A stretch of DNA of 33,324 nt from Coptodactyla brooksi (Eukaryota; Arthropoda; Insecta; Coleoptera; Scarabaeidae): NCBI GenBank assembly GCA_033557675.1, contig JAWQRM010000061.1, positions 1 to 33,324 on the forward strand, in the 5' to 3' direction. Position numbers and translations under genes: made by a program. Under the pieces are notes generated by a model. The model saw only the letters and a list, made by a program, of their open reading frames with translations, was not told the DNA's origin and searched no databases. Shown in pieces: positions 1 through 9,220 of this stretch (its first letter is position 1; each line of letters starts with the position of its first letter).

Positions 1-1
1 C

Positions 2-193
2 AGCGACTTTTTCCTGTTGTCAGACCTCAAGAGAATGCTCGCTGGAAAGAAATTTAACGCCAATGAAGAGGTAATCGCCGAAACTGAGGCCTATTTTGAG
101 GCTAAAGACAAATCGTACTATAAAAATCGTATCGAAAAATTGTATGACCGCTATAATCGTTGTATCGCCTTCGAAGGCAACTACATTGTATAA
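2..193 (+). pseudogene. mariner transposase, C-terminal fragment (runs off window start)
   Basis: The open frame from base 2 to the TAA at 191 encodes the last 63 residues of a mariner transposase, and a second TAA follows directly. The ending SDFFLLSDLKRML...NEEVIAETEAYFEAKD...RYNRCIAFEGNYIV is the usual mariner C-terminus. The SD pair at its start lies where the third catalytic aspartate of the DD34D triad is expected. No stop or frameshift is visible in this part, but the rest is outside the window, so activity cannot be judged. A matching inverted-repeat end follows at about 231-258. I am sure of the family and unsure of the subfamily. Confidence 0.88.
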
Positions 194-230
194 TAAAATC
201 AAATTTTATCAAAAAAAAATTGTTTTTTAT

Positions 231-258
231 GTTAGCCTACGAACTTTTCAGCCCAACT
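231..258 (+). repeat. mariner right terminal inverted repeat
   Basis: About 40 bp after the transposase stop the sequence gttagcctacgaacttttca followed by gcccaac resembles the 3' end of mariner elements. A TA dinucleotide lies just beyond, at about 260-261, as expected for TA target sites. The other end is outside the window. Confidence 0.65.
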
Positions 259-372
259 GTTAGAGAACATCTCAGCAATTGCTATCATGGGAGATGGATT
301 GGAAGGGGAGTAATTTTAGAGCACTCATTTATAGGACCCCCATTCCTACAGTACAAATTCTATGGGAATGTA
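259..372 (+). pseudogene. Fragment of a Tc/mariner-superfamily transposase C-terminus
   Basis: Directly outside the mariner end, one frame reads VREHLSNCYHGRWIGRG and then a decayed GPPFLQYKFYGN. Transposases of the type found at 26843-27580 end with VREhLn...RWIGRGGP followed by a WPPRSPDLTPLDFFLWG-like block, so this looks like a small relic of that family. The first block is strong and the second is badly eroded. The preceding mariner may have inserted into it. Confidence 0.5.
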
Positions 373-695
373 TTATTATTTATTGTTATTGTTTATTGTT
401 TTGCTTAATGCTGCAAATTGCAAGTTGAGTAAGCAAAAAACGAACAGGAATTTTATGTTAATAATGAAGTATTTTGGGACACATGATCATATGAACTTTT
501 TTCATTGGAAGGGCCTGCAGAATGCATCTATGTAGTTTTGCACATAATAGACAGCCTGTATATGGGTATAGAGACATCTATGATCATACATAAAAATATT
601 TTATATACTATATAAAAATCATTCTATCATAGTATGTACATGTACTATGATTTGTATGGTAAATAACTTATTAAAAAAAATAGTTCTGACTGTAT
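373..695. other. No gene seen; short palindrome at 626-651
   Basis: AT-rich sequence without a convincing coding region. It probably includes the 3' flank of NUDT2, which is on the minus strand. Bases 626-651 form a hairpin with 9-nt perfect arms (atcatagta / tactatgat) around tgtacatg. No function is apparent. Confidence 0.4.
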
Positions 696-701
696 TTTAT
701 T
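696..701 (-). promoter_or_regulatory. Polyadenylation signal of NUDT2
   Basis: TTTATT on the plus strand reads AATAAA on the minus strand. It lies 17 bp downstream of the NUDT2 stop codon, so the 3' UTR would be very short. Confidence 0.6.
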
Positions 702-717
702 GGTAAAAACATATGCA

Positions 718-1196
718 TCATAATTTATTAGATTTTATATACCCTTCATAATATTTTAACAAATCTTGCATTTCTGTGTAACCAGCATATCGGCAAGCTT
801 CTTCTAGCGCTAACCATTTACCATCTTGATGCTCATTAGACAATTTCATTTTTGCCGATGAGTTAACAAGTTCCGCAAGCCAATACGTGACTGTTTTTGG
901 AACTCCTTTAACATTGTAATGCAAACATTTTTTCGAGCCTTCGAAAACTTTTAAATCTGCCTTCTTAAAGCCTGCTTCCTCTTCAGTTTCCCGATATGCT
1001 GTTATTTCCTCAGTTTCACCAGGATCCAAGTGTCCTAATTCGTATTATATTTATGTTGTTTTAACGTGTTTTACTGAAATTTACCTTTTGGTGGTGTCCA
1101 GTGGTGTATCCCATAAGAAGTTTGCAGTAACAAGTATTGTACTGAACCTTGCATACGTCTGAAAATTACAAAACCAGCTGCAGCTAATGGGGGCAT
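718..1196 (-). CDS. NUDT2: Bis(5'-nucleosyl)-tetraphosphatase (Ap4A hydrolase), NUDT2 type, two exons
   Basis: Exon 1 is 1196-1085 (ATG at 1196) and exon 2 is 1034-718 (TGA at 718-720). The 50-bp intron has donor GTAAAT and acceptor TTAG, phase 1. The 142-residue product is close to the usual NUDT2 length of about 147. It starts MPPLAAAGFVIFRR and carries a complete Nudix box at residues 38-60: G38, E44, R52-E53, E56-E57 and G59, in GHLDPGE...RETEEEAGF. The glutamates bind the catalytic metal. Residues around HHWTPPK before the box also fit the family. Known role: asymmetric hydrolysis of Ap4A to ATP and AMP, controlling dinucleoside polyphosphates. The gene is divergent from galla-1, with 881 bp between start codons. 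No lesion is seen. The family call is near certain; only the choice of start rests on similarity. Confidence 0.95.
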
Positions 1197-1396
1197 TTTA
1201 CGTTGTAGAATCGGCTTTAATTAAATTATCTGCACACCGTAGTAGGAGAGAGACAACTATATTCAAACAGAAAATAGGTTAGGTTTCCAAAGCGGGAAAA
1301 ATACAGTTTGAACATAACCTTAATATAAATAATTGTCAGCGAGATATTTAAATTTCACGAAATTGCCTGGAAATTACGGAAGCGGTGTAATAGTTA

Positions 1397-1488
1397 TTTA
1401 TACAGCAAGGGATTAAAATAGAGTTTTATCCGCGAGGGACTTAATCTCCCTAGCGGATAAAACTCGGTTTAATCCCGTTTTATACAAT
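1397..1488. repeat. MITE-like long hairpin
   Basis: The left arm contains gggattaaaatagagtttta followed by tccgcgaggga. The right arm is its near reverse complement, with matching tccctagcgga and taaaactcggtttaatccc. The arms are about 31 nt around a 5-nt centre, and weaker pairing (ttatttatac / gttttatacaata) extends outward. The shape suggests a small non-autonomous DNA transposon or fold-back element. The family is not recognised. Confidence 0.65.
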
Positions 1489-1526
1489 ATTTTATTTTTA
1501 ATTCGAATTTAATAGCTTGTTAAAAG

Positions 1527-1656
1527 TTAAGAGTTAAAAGTTCAAAGTGACAGCTAATGTCTCTTTAACAGCTAATGTTACTTTGACAGCTAATGTCACT
1601 TTGACATTAAAGCGAAGTACGCATGAAGCTTTACGTTATGTTTCACTTTAACTCTT
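1527..1656. repeat. Three 18-bp direct repeats inside a short inverted pair
   Basis: The unit acagctaatgtyactttg occurs three times in tandem at about 1550-1605, with a first degenerate copy. An outer inverted pair, aagagttaaaagttcaaagtg near 1527 and ttcactttaactctt near 1643, brackets it. This could be a small MITE with subterminal repeats. The bases were read by eye, so the limits are approximate. Confidence 0.5.
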
Positions 1657-2077
1657 GTGCTTAAAAACACTTTATCCCCCGATAACTAACAATTAAAACC
1701 GTACGTTAAATGCGAATTAAAACTAAAATGAAGTAGTTATGCGCATTTACATAAAATGCGCATACATTTTCATAACTAAGGTCACAATTGTAAAATTGAA
1801 CGTATTGAGCGTTATTTTTTCTAGTTTGAAAGTACAAGGTATAAAAAAAGTTTAGAGATGTTGCTGCGTATAGTAAAACCAATATTTTTTGTGTCAAGCT
1901 TAAAATCTAATCAATTCTAGCACATCTATAATCTAGATTTGTTTTTCTTAATCTTGTAAGTGCTTCACAAACAATTTGACAACGAAAATGAGTGAAACGC
2001 AAGAAGGTTAGATAACCAGATTTACCTGTAATGTTTATGCATTTTTTGTAGAGTATTCGAAGGTATTTGTATTAATA

Positions 2078-5000
2078 ATGTTTTTATCGTTTTTTCGCAA
2101 AAAATCTATAGATAAGGAAAGAAGCGACGGAAAATCTAAACAGAAGACGGTGGCGATTACAAATAACGATGAATTGAAATATACGATTTACGGTACGATT
2201 TCCTAACCTCAAACGCATTAAGTACTTTATAGATTATCCGTAGATTTTATTAGAACCATAAAAGATCCTGAAAAACCAAATACTTTAGAAGAATTAAACG
2301 TGGTTTATGAAGACGGTGTATATGTAAGTTTGAAAACTGCATTTTCTTACATGATTTAGGTTATTTTTCTGTAGATCTTAGAGAACACGCCGACCAACGT
2401 TAATGTCGTTAGAGTAGAATTTAATCCGACAGTTCCGCACTGTTCTCTGGCTACTTTAATAGGACTTTGTATTAGAGTAAAACTTGAAAGATCTATACCA
2501 TATCAATTAAAATTAGATATTTATATAAAAGAAGGGGCCCATGCTACAGAACACGAAAGTAAGTTATCACTAAAACAGTTCTCATAGGTACGGTTCTTAA
2601 ACGTTATAAGAATCATACCTATCTTTATAAGAACTCTATCGATCTGGATACCTTGAACATGTCCTCCAAATATTACCATTTCTTTCTGAACTACCCTGAG
2701 TATGCACATTGTAACCAATATAAGGAAAAACACTTCAGAAGTGAGCTTATCTCACTGAAACATGAAAAAATCCATATCAATATAATATGATAAGTCAAAG
2801 AGAAAGTTCGTGGCGTTTTATCACCAAAAATTAAACACATTTTTCCTATATTTTAAATGAACTTTGTTAGTTCATTTTTCTGGTAAAACCATTATGCCAT
2901 CACTGTAGAACTTCTGGGATTTTTGGGCCAAAAACTCGACCAAGTGATTTTCACAGGCATTTTTTAAGTGAACTTTATACATTTTTTTTTATTTCTCCAA
3001 ATTTTGTACAATCTGTTCTTGTAAAAGGACAATAAACACATTGTTAAGAAATTTCGAACGTGAAGGTGTTTGCCACAAAGGACAAACTCCTATATTATTA
3101 TTGTTAGCCTTGGGTACAGGGTAATTTATACCATGAGTTTTAAGCATAAAATACAAATAACTTTTTTTCTGATCGGGCTTCGTTTTTGAAATATGAAGAC
3201 AAGAAGTTTTCGTATTTAACATTGTTTGTTCTAAAACTAATAGCAAACCATGGAAATCGTTTGATAAAAAATAATTGCTTTCTAGTTATGACAGTTGAAG
3301 AATATGCAGGTATTATTTTTGTTTTCGGCTTTTGTAATGGTAGTGCTTTATTCTTCATTACTGAACTGCATAATTCATAACATTTGTATTATTTTTCTAA
3401 TAATCACAAACAACAATCAAATAATCTGACAACTGTGATAACTAGAAAGCAATTATTTTTTATCAAAGGATTTCCATGGCTTGCTATTACTTTTAGGACA
3501 AATAACATTAAATACGAAAACTTCTTGCCTTCATATTTCAAAAACGAAGCCCGATCAGAAAAAAAATTATTTGTGTTTTATGCTTAAAACTTAATAATAA
3601 ACATGGATTTTCATTTTTCGCCTCGTGGTATAAATCACCCTATATATCTATACATACGTACACATGTTATGAAGATTTGCAACTGCTATCTGAATTACTG
3701 CAATATGAGGAAATATGCTAGTCATTAAATCTAATTGCTAACTCTGATGGTTTAAATCCTCTTGGACGTTTAGGCCCGTTTGTTGCACTCAAGTGTCTGG
3801 TGAGAATGTCTGGATGGTTTTTCACTTTATCCTGATGTTTTAGACCGTATACTACGATTTCCTCTTCGACTGTCGGTACTTCTAAGTCATTTTGGATCAT
3901 AAAATTGGGAACATACCATGGGGGCGTTGACCAGTGATCTGAGGACTTTATTTTGATATCGTTGAATGATCTCGATGTTTGAGGTGGATGGCTGTTCCCC
4001 ATAACTGTATGCCATGTGTCTAGATTGATTTAAGTATCGATTTGTACATTAAAAGTTGTCAACTTTTTGTAAAAATGTGTTTACACCAATTTAACCTTTT
4101 GTCTAGGTGCATTCCTAGGTAGTTGGCTGAGTCTGCTTGGTTTAATTTGTGTTCATTGAAAGTTACTGGGGAACAACTGCCTCTTCTCATGGAGAATGCG
4201 ATATGAGTAGGTTTTGCTTCATTAACCTTGATTTTCTAACATTTAAGCCAGGATTCGATTTTCTATAGATGAGCTTGAAGTTTCTTTGAAGCAGTCATTG
4301 GATTCAGGTGTGAAGACAGAATGGCTGTATCGGCTGCAAAGGTGACTGTAGTAATCCATTCAGTTTTTGGTATATCAGCGGCATACAGCACGTACAGAGT
4401 TGGCACACAGCGGCATACAGCACTTACTAACAGTCTATCACACTGTTAGTAAGATATGATTTTAGCACTGCGTACATGTCATATGGCAGATAATTCTTTA
4501 GTTTATAATGTAGGCCCATGTGCCAGACCTTCTCAAAAGCCTGTGTGATGTCCAAGAAAAGGCACTGAACAGTACCTTCTATTGTCTAGATCTTCAGCAA
4601 CAACAATTTGGTACGGTATCACCAATTTGGATTCAGGCGAAATGGTATGATTACGAAAACATGGTATAATTGAACAAATCCATAGAATAGTAGATCAGAT
4701 TGGGAAAGACCTAGACATCACTGTAGTTATACTGATAAGTAACTTCTCAAACACCTTCGACAATACTGGCAGGAGGCTTACCAGTCTATAAGAGCTGGGC
4801 TCTGTGATTGGTTTGCCCGGCTTGCCTACAATGATTATGTGAGCAATTTTTCACTTTTGGGAAATATCCTGTTCTAATGATAGCATTAGCAATCCGAGTT
4901 ATCACTTAATGCCACTTAGATAATTCTTGTATGATTTTTTCATCTATTAAGTCAAAACTGGGTGATTTTTTAGGATTTATTTCCTTTCTGATACTCTGTG

Positions 5001-7693
5001 TGACGTCAAAATTGGTGAATTTTTTCATTGGTAAATCCATTTGGTAAGGCGATTCAAGTTTTTATATATTATATCTTCGCTTTCAGGAGGAATTTCGCTC
5101 GGGAAGGATGGGAACACATTTAATAAATGGTTTGTCTTTTATTGGCGGATTTTGCACTTGGGGTCTCTTTAAACTTTTTATAGTTTTCCACAGTGAGTAG
5201 GAGTCAATACTGGTCGGTGTCAACTGTTGTAGATAATTTTGTATGTTTGCATTTCTGAGTTGTAGCATCAATTTTTTGAGTTCCTTACTAGCTTTATTTA
5301 ATGCTTTTTTATTGTTGCTTTTCTGCAATTCTCTCTCTTAATACTGCTGTACATTCAGTCTTGAGATTCTTTGGGGAAAGTTGCGGAGTTGCTTCCTATG
5401 CTGTTGTCTGGTTAATTTTTGTTAGTTTGTAGACTGCTTCATCGATGTCTTTTTGTGTTTTGAGGGCAACTTTTAAGTTCATTAATGCATCGAGTTCAGT
5501 TCTGAAAATATTCCAATTAGATTTGAAGTTGTACGGCATGGGTTTTTTAACTGAGAGTACTATTCATGCCATTAAGACAATTCTGCAGAAAGTCAAACAA
5601 ATGATAGTTGGATGGGGCAAGGTCCGGGTCGTATGGTGGATGCATCAAACTTCCCAGCTGAGCTCTCTCAATTTTTACTGAGTCATTAAAGATGTGTGTG
5701 GTCTGACATTGTCATGATGGAAGACAACGCCTTTACTATTGGTTAATTCTAACCGCTTTTACATCAATGACGTGCTTTAATCGCATTAATTGTTGATAGT
5801 AGGGGGTGGAATGAATCGTCTGGCCAGGTTGGAGCAGTTCACGATGCACGATTCCCTTCTAATCCCACCAAACACAAAGCATTACTTTACATGGTGTCAA
5901 TCTGGGCTTTGCCACCGTTTGTCACCATCATCCTTCTTGGACCACGATGTTTTTCACACAGTATTATCATGTGCGATCCACTTTTCATCACCCGTTATCA
6001 ATGTCTTTGAAAATGGCCTGATTTTGTTTCGATTCAGCAGCGATTCTCAGATGGAAATTGGGTCCATTAAATTTCGAACTTCTTTTTGTATCCAGCCTTA
6101 CACAAATGGTTAAAAACTGTTTTTTGGTCGGTGTTTAGTTCCCCAATGATGTCATAAGTTAAAATGTACTGGCCTTCCTCAATTTTTTGCAGAATTTCAT
6201 TGACTTTTTCAATGATTGATCGACCAGAGCATGGCGCATCTTGAACATCGAAATTTCTAGAATTTCCACACATTTTTTTACAAGCATGTAAAGGGTTATC
6301 ATTTTGGTTGAAGTGATATTGTAAAACAGCGAATAAACCTTGGCCCATTTCAGAACCTTGGCCCATTTTTAAAACGCAATAACTTTCGACTAAGTAAACA
6401 AATTCACAGTTTCAAATGTTCTATATTATGGTTTCAATGGATTAGTGTTACTATAGTTATGAGACTCTAACACCATCTATTAGGAAGAATGCCATAATAT
6501 TTTTCCTTAACTCTTTATGCCCCGACTCTTAGGTATATGTATGTTTTCTTTCTTACTTCGTTTGGCGCATTATGGATTTGATATTATCTTTTCATGTTTA
6601 TGCCTTCACTGTTTTCAAAGATTTCTTACTAGGTGTGCAACTAAGTTTCTGGGTTTCACACATGGTTGTATTTTTGAATAGTTTGGACATCTGTTAACAA
6701 TGACCAGTCATAATATCAACATATATCGTAATGTAAAAATGTTTTTTCTAACTACGAAGATATCGAGTTTTGTGCCAAATCAATAGCATTTGCAGGAAGT
6801 TTTATTTTCTCTTAACTTGAAAAAAATGCAGTTGAAGCACGTTGTTTGCTTGAGGAGGCCTACGGCGAACATACACCATCGAAAATTTCCCATGAAGGTT
6901 ATGCAGGTAATCTTCGTAGGTGAGGATCAGATCTGAAATGGTGATTTCGATATTGAGGACAAAGAGCGCTCCAGAAGACCAAAAACAATTGAGGACGCCG
7001 ATCTGCAAGTGTTATTGGATGAAGATGATATGCAAATACAAGATCGACTAGCGGAAGCATTAAACATGACTCACCAAGGTCTTTCTAAACGTTTATATGC
7101 CGTGGAAAAAATTCACAAGGAAGAAAAATAGGTGCTGCATCAGTTGACTGAGAGATAAATGAAAAACCGAAGAGCGACTTCCGACATTTTGCTTTTGTGG
7201 CCTGAAAGAAAGAGTTTCATGCATCGAACTGTTACTGGTGATGAGAAGTGGATATATTTTGAGAATCCCAAACGCAAACAATTGTGGCTTTCACTTGGCG
7301 AAGTATTAACATCGACGGCACGGCCAAATCGCTTTGAAAAAAAGACAATGCTCTGCATTTTTTTATTTTTTATTTCATTTAACTTTATGCTCTTGTCATC
7401 TTCAGTCTTCTCCTATTAAGTTTGTATCGTGTTCATGTATACCATATTCTCTTCACTTATCCATTGTTTGGCATTCCTCTTACTTCTAATCCTTCCTCCT
7501 TCTTGTCTGCATATGTTAAAATTTGAGTGCTATTTAGTTTAAGTAAAGTTTAAACGCGGTTTAAAGAATAATAACATTAAAATTTATATTTTTAGTAAAC
7601 AAGCAAATAAATGACAAAGAAAGGATAGCTGCAGCCATGGAGAATCCAAACTTAAGGGAAATGGTAGAAAGTTGTATCAAAGAAGACGATTAA
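2078..7693 (+). CDS. galla-1: MIP18-family Fe-S assembly targeting protein, CIAO2A/galla-1 type, four exons
   Basis: Exons are 2078-2192, 2244-2323, 2375-2558 and 7596-7693, with GT-AG introns of 51, 51 and 5037 bp. Phases close to 158 residues, like CIAO2A proteins (about 160). The ATG at 2078 is the first in frame after a stop at 2009. Family blocks are DFIRTIKDPEKPNTLEELNV (residues 39-58), FNPTVPHCSLATLIGLCIRV (81-100, with the conserved Cys at 88), LDIYIKEGAH, then INKQINDKERIAAAMENPNL in the last exon. The variable N-terminus (1-38) is basic and unconserved. Known role: the CIAO2 proteins work with CIAO1 and MMS19-type factors to deliver cytosolic Fe-S clusters to target apoproteins. 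The last intron is swollen by transposons (mariner, Jockey, a second mariner), yet the splice sites are intact. Identification is secure. The A versus B paralogue was judged from overall similarity. Confidence 0.94.
2815..2987 (-). pseudogene. mariner A, C-terminal part (separated from its body)
   Basis: On the minus strand a frame reads CENHLVEFLAQKSQKFYSDGIMVLPEK, a typical mariner C-terminus, followed by a stop. The same block occurs in the mariner at 11032-11604. Comparing the two copies, the sequence stops matching at about 2987 and resumes at about 5566, so a later insertion of roughly 2.6 kb split this element. Confidence 0.75.
3111..3647. repeat. Fold-back (inverted-repeat) element
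   Basis: The segment at about 3111-3298 reappears as its reverse complement at about 3430-3647, with few differences and one gap of about 40 bp in the left arm. Outer ends read tacagggtaatttatacc and, on the reverse strand, tatagggtgatttatacc. Translated on opposite strands the two arms give nearly the same peptide (AxSEKKLFVFYA and so on). That reflects the repeat and does not show a gene. It fits a foldback MITE lying in the 3' region of the LINE. Confidence 0.8.
3718..5556 (-). pseudogene. Jockey-like ORF2 (reverse transcriptase polyprotein) fossil
   Basis: Read on the minus strand from about 5556 down, fragments follow the order of a Jockey-clade ORF2. First is the endonuclease-RT linker (NYLQQLTPTSIDSYSLWKTI at about 5200-5240, then SLKRPQ...PPIKDK). 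Next is the RT start at about 4780-4850 (GKPGKPITEPSSYRLVSLLP, then VLSKVFEKLL). Then comes an eroded SVPFLGH region near 4560. The C-terminal tail, with PWYVPNFMIQNDLEVPTVEE and GLKHQDKVKNHP, is open at 4002-3718. Many stops and frameshifts and a small duplication (cggcatacagcac near 4380-4420) show that it is dead. No catalytic YxDD is readable. The clade rests on the tail and linker similarity. Confidence 0.75.
5566..6366 (-). pseudogene. mariner A, N-terminal and central part
   Basis: The minus strand begins at about 6366 with a DNA-binding region: FAVLQYHFNQNDNPLHACKK, RNFDVQDAPCSGR, ILTYDIIGELNTDQKTVFNH, then LCKAGYKKKFE. The catalytic half follows in broken frames down to 5566. The nucleotide sequence of 5569-6010 is clearly homologous to 11169-11604. 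Frameshifts and stops make it a pseudogene. Its C-terminus lies 2.6 kb away at 2815-2987 because of the LINE insertion. It sits in the last intron of galla-1. Confidence 0.8.
6629..7357 (+). mobile_element. mariner B, 5' end and N-terminal half of transposase, 3' truncated
   Basis: A terminal-repeat-like end, ctaggtgtgcaactaagttt, lies at about 6629 next to TA. The transposase starts near 6760 (ISSFVPNQ, with the expected ATG changed to ATA and then an in-frame TAG). It continues as EARCLLEEAYGEHTP, FDIEDKERSRRPKTIEDADL, QDRLAEALNMTHQGLSKRLY, and finally MKNRRATSDILL...FMHRTVTGDEKWIYFENPKR...TARPNRFEKKTMLCI at 7159-7357. TGDEKWIYF contains the first catalytic aspartate. The element breaks off after MLCI, losing the other two. 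Several frameshifts are present. The orientation is opposite to mariner A, in the same intron. Confidence 0.82.
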
Positions 7694-7759
7694 TTATTAT
7701 TTATGTATATACATCTTTTGTTTAAATGTTTTAAATTTTTATATGTATATATTCTAAAA

Positions 7760-7765
7760 ATTAAA
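7760..7765 (+). promoter_or_regulatory. Possible polyadenylation signal of galla-1 (ATTAAA)
   Basis: The variant signal ATTAAA lies 67 bp after the galla-1 stop codon. No AATAAA is closer. This is the best candidate but a weak motif in AT-rich DNA. Confidence 0.4.
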
Positions 7766-8480
7766 CCTTCTATTGCCTATCTGTTGGTTATTATTAGTGT
7801 TGTTTTGTGAATCAAAATATGCGAAATTTATTTTTCATTTCTAACATATGTACTAACAATTTTTGACTAAGTTTGCAGCTTGTAAGTATTACTAAATGGA
7901 TAAATAATAACACAAGGTATATTAATTGTAAGTGAGTATTTTGGTATGCCACTTACAATTACATACAGAAAAGGTATGCTTAGGATGTAGTAGTTTATGT
8001 AAATATGTGCATCATTTCTAAAAACATATACTCTGGCAAGTTTCTCATATTAAATGAGACATGTATTATTCAGAGTTTCGAATTTGGCTTTTGAGGTTCA
8101 CAATTTGCTGTGGAAATTTGTAAGATGGTTTGTGTTCTATTCGTATGTGATAGCAATTGTGTAGTACTGTTGTGCTATTTGTTTATAATGTCTTTATTGA
8201 ATATTGTGAATTTATATATTCACTTTGAGTATGATATATTTATAATATAAGTCATCTACACAAAGTAAAATTTTATGGGTGATTCTTCAAATAATTCTAT
8301 GCAAAACTTCGTTACAAACATAGGTATAAAACAACTGTTATCGAGATACGGAGTGTTAAAGTTAAGGGATACGGAGTGTTAAATAGTAGGGGCACGGTAA
8401 GAGATGTTTTATCATGTCGAAACCTCTGAATAATCTCCGCACACAGATGATTGAAAATTTGCACAAACACAAAAATTATT
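7766..8480. other. Intergenic sequence, no gene seen
   Basis: AT-rich DNA between galla-1 and the repeats upstream of FEM1B. It contains a perfect 12-nt hairpin (taattgtaagtg at 7923-7934, reverse complement at 7950-7961). Near 8345-8385 it also holds a short tandem copy of gatacggagtgttaaa. No coding potential or RNA gene is recognised. Confidence 0.4.
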
Positions 8481-8504
8481 GAACGATGAAAGACAGGACC
8501 TGTG

Positions 8505-8560
8505 TTACATCGCTCCTGATGATGCTAACTTGGTTAGCGAAATGTGCCTCCAGCAATTAT
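8505..8560 (+). repeat. Dispersed repeat with hammerhead-like core, copy 1 (decayed)
   Basis: CTGATGA at 8516-8522, an unpaired T, stem II gctaac/gttagc (8524-8529 and 8533-8538, loop ttg), then GAAA at 8539-8542. The following atgtgcctcc and preceding cgctc match the best copy (minus strand, 24372-24419) with mismatches in the third stem. Likely a relic, not an active ribozyme. Confidence 0.55.
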
Positions 8561-8640
8561 TTTTCGGATTTGATCTAACTTTTTGAGCAACTTGGACTCA
8601 GTAATTTCTATGTAAGTTTTTGTTTAAAGCTATCTTTGTC

Positions 8641-9220
8641 AAGAGAATAATAATAGTTCTAAGAAAATCTAACACCACCTTTTTTCAAAAATGTGAAATA
8701 ACGCCCAAACAGTACTAACGGTTAGACTTGGAGCTAATGTATAATAATTAAAATGGCCTTTAAATCTTATAAAGAATGCAAAAATGTAATAATATATAGG
8801 ATGTTCCATATAAAAATCTGAAGGTGGGTAGTTTTTAGAATAAACCGAACACCCTGTATATTAAAAAATAGTTCCAAATTGTGATGAGTCCGATGTGATG
8901 CAACTTTTATTTCAAAAATTTTTTCTAAAAAGAACAATAACAGTTCCAAGAAAATTTTGCATTATTTTTTCAGAAATACTAAATAACGCCCAAACGATAC
9001 AATTTGGAGCTAATGTATAATAATTAAAGTGGCCATTAAATCCTATAAGGATTTCAGAAATGTAATAATATATAGGGTGTTTCATTTAAAAATCTGAAAT
9101 TGAATAGTTTTTGGAATAAACCGAACATCCTGTATACTCGAAAATAGTTTCAAATTATGAAGAGTTCGATGTCATGCAACTTTTATTTGAAATATTCTCT
9201 TCTAAAGAGAGCAATAACCG
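8641..9220. repeat. Tandem repeat, period about 290 bp, two full copies and a partial third
   Basis: The segment from about 8641 (agagaataa, then agttctaagaaaat) recurs from about 8931, and a short part again near 9205. Shared landmarks are aaataacgcccaaac, ttggagctaatgtataataa, a tatagg.tgttyca motif, taaaccgaaca and gcaacttttattt. Each unit contains a piece of about 75 bp bounded by tatayagg(a/g)tgtt and its inverse aacaccctgtata, as in many insect MITE ends. Non-coding. Confidence 0.75.

Larger units (their letters stand above)
1197..2077. promoter_or_regulatory. Shared divergent upstream region of NUDT2 and galla-1
   Basis: The 881 bp between the two start codons must hold both promoters and 5' UTRs if no further upstream exons exist. 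I see no clear TATA box or initiator. Much of the middle, about 1397-1660, is inverted and direct repeat sequence described separately, so promoter elements are likelier close to each gene. No coding region is seen. Confidence 0.5.
2988..5565 (-). mobile_element. Jockey-like non-LTR retrotransposon, 5' truncated, inserted into mariner A
   Basis: The insert starts on the plus strand with a T-run at about 2985-2994. This is what the poly(A) tail of a minus-strand LINE would look like. An untranslated stretch with a fold-back repeat (3111-3647) follows, then the decayed ORF2 (3718-5556). The 5' end is truncated near 5560, where mariner A resumes. The flanks ttaagtgaactttatac and ttaactgagagtactat could be a worn target-site duplication, but this is weak. 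Confidence 0.65.

Noticed and set aside
3140..3587. Two similar small proteins in opposite strands (3140-3358 minus and 3384-3587 plus)
   Set aside because: Their similarity comes from the inverted repeat itself. Neither has a conserved domain or splice context, and they lie inside a LINE insertion in an intron.
5790..6113. 107-residue plus-strand frame
   Set aside because: Lies antisense to the mariner A transposase, whose homology on the minus strand is clear.
7923..7961. 12-nt perfect hairpin as a transcription terminator or microRNA precursor
   Set aside because: Too short for a pre-miRNA, and intrinsic terminators do not apply to an insect Pol II gene.
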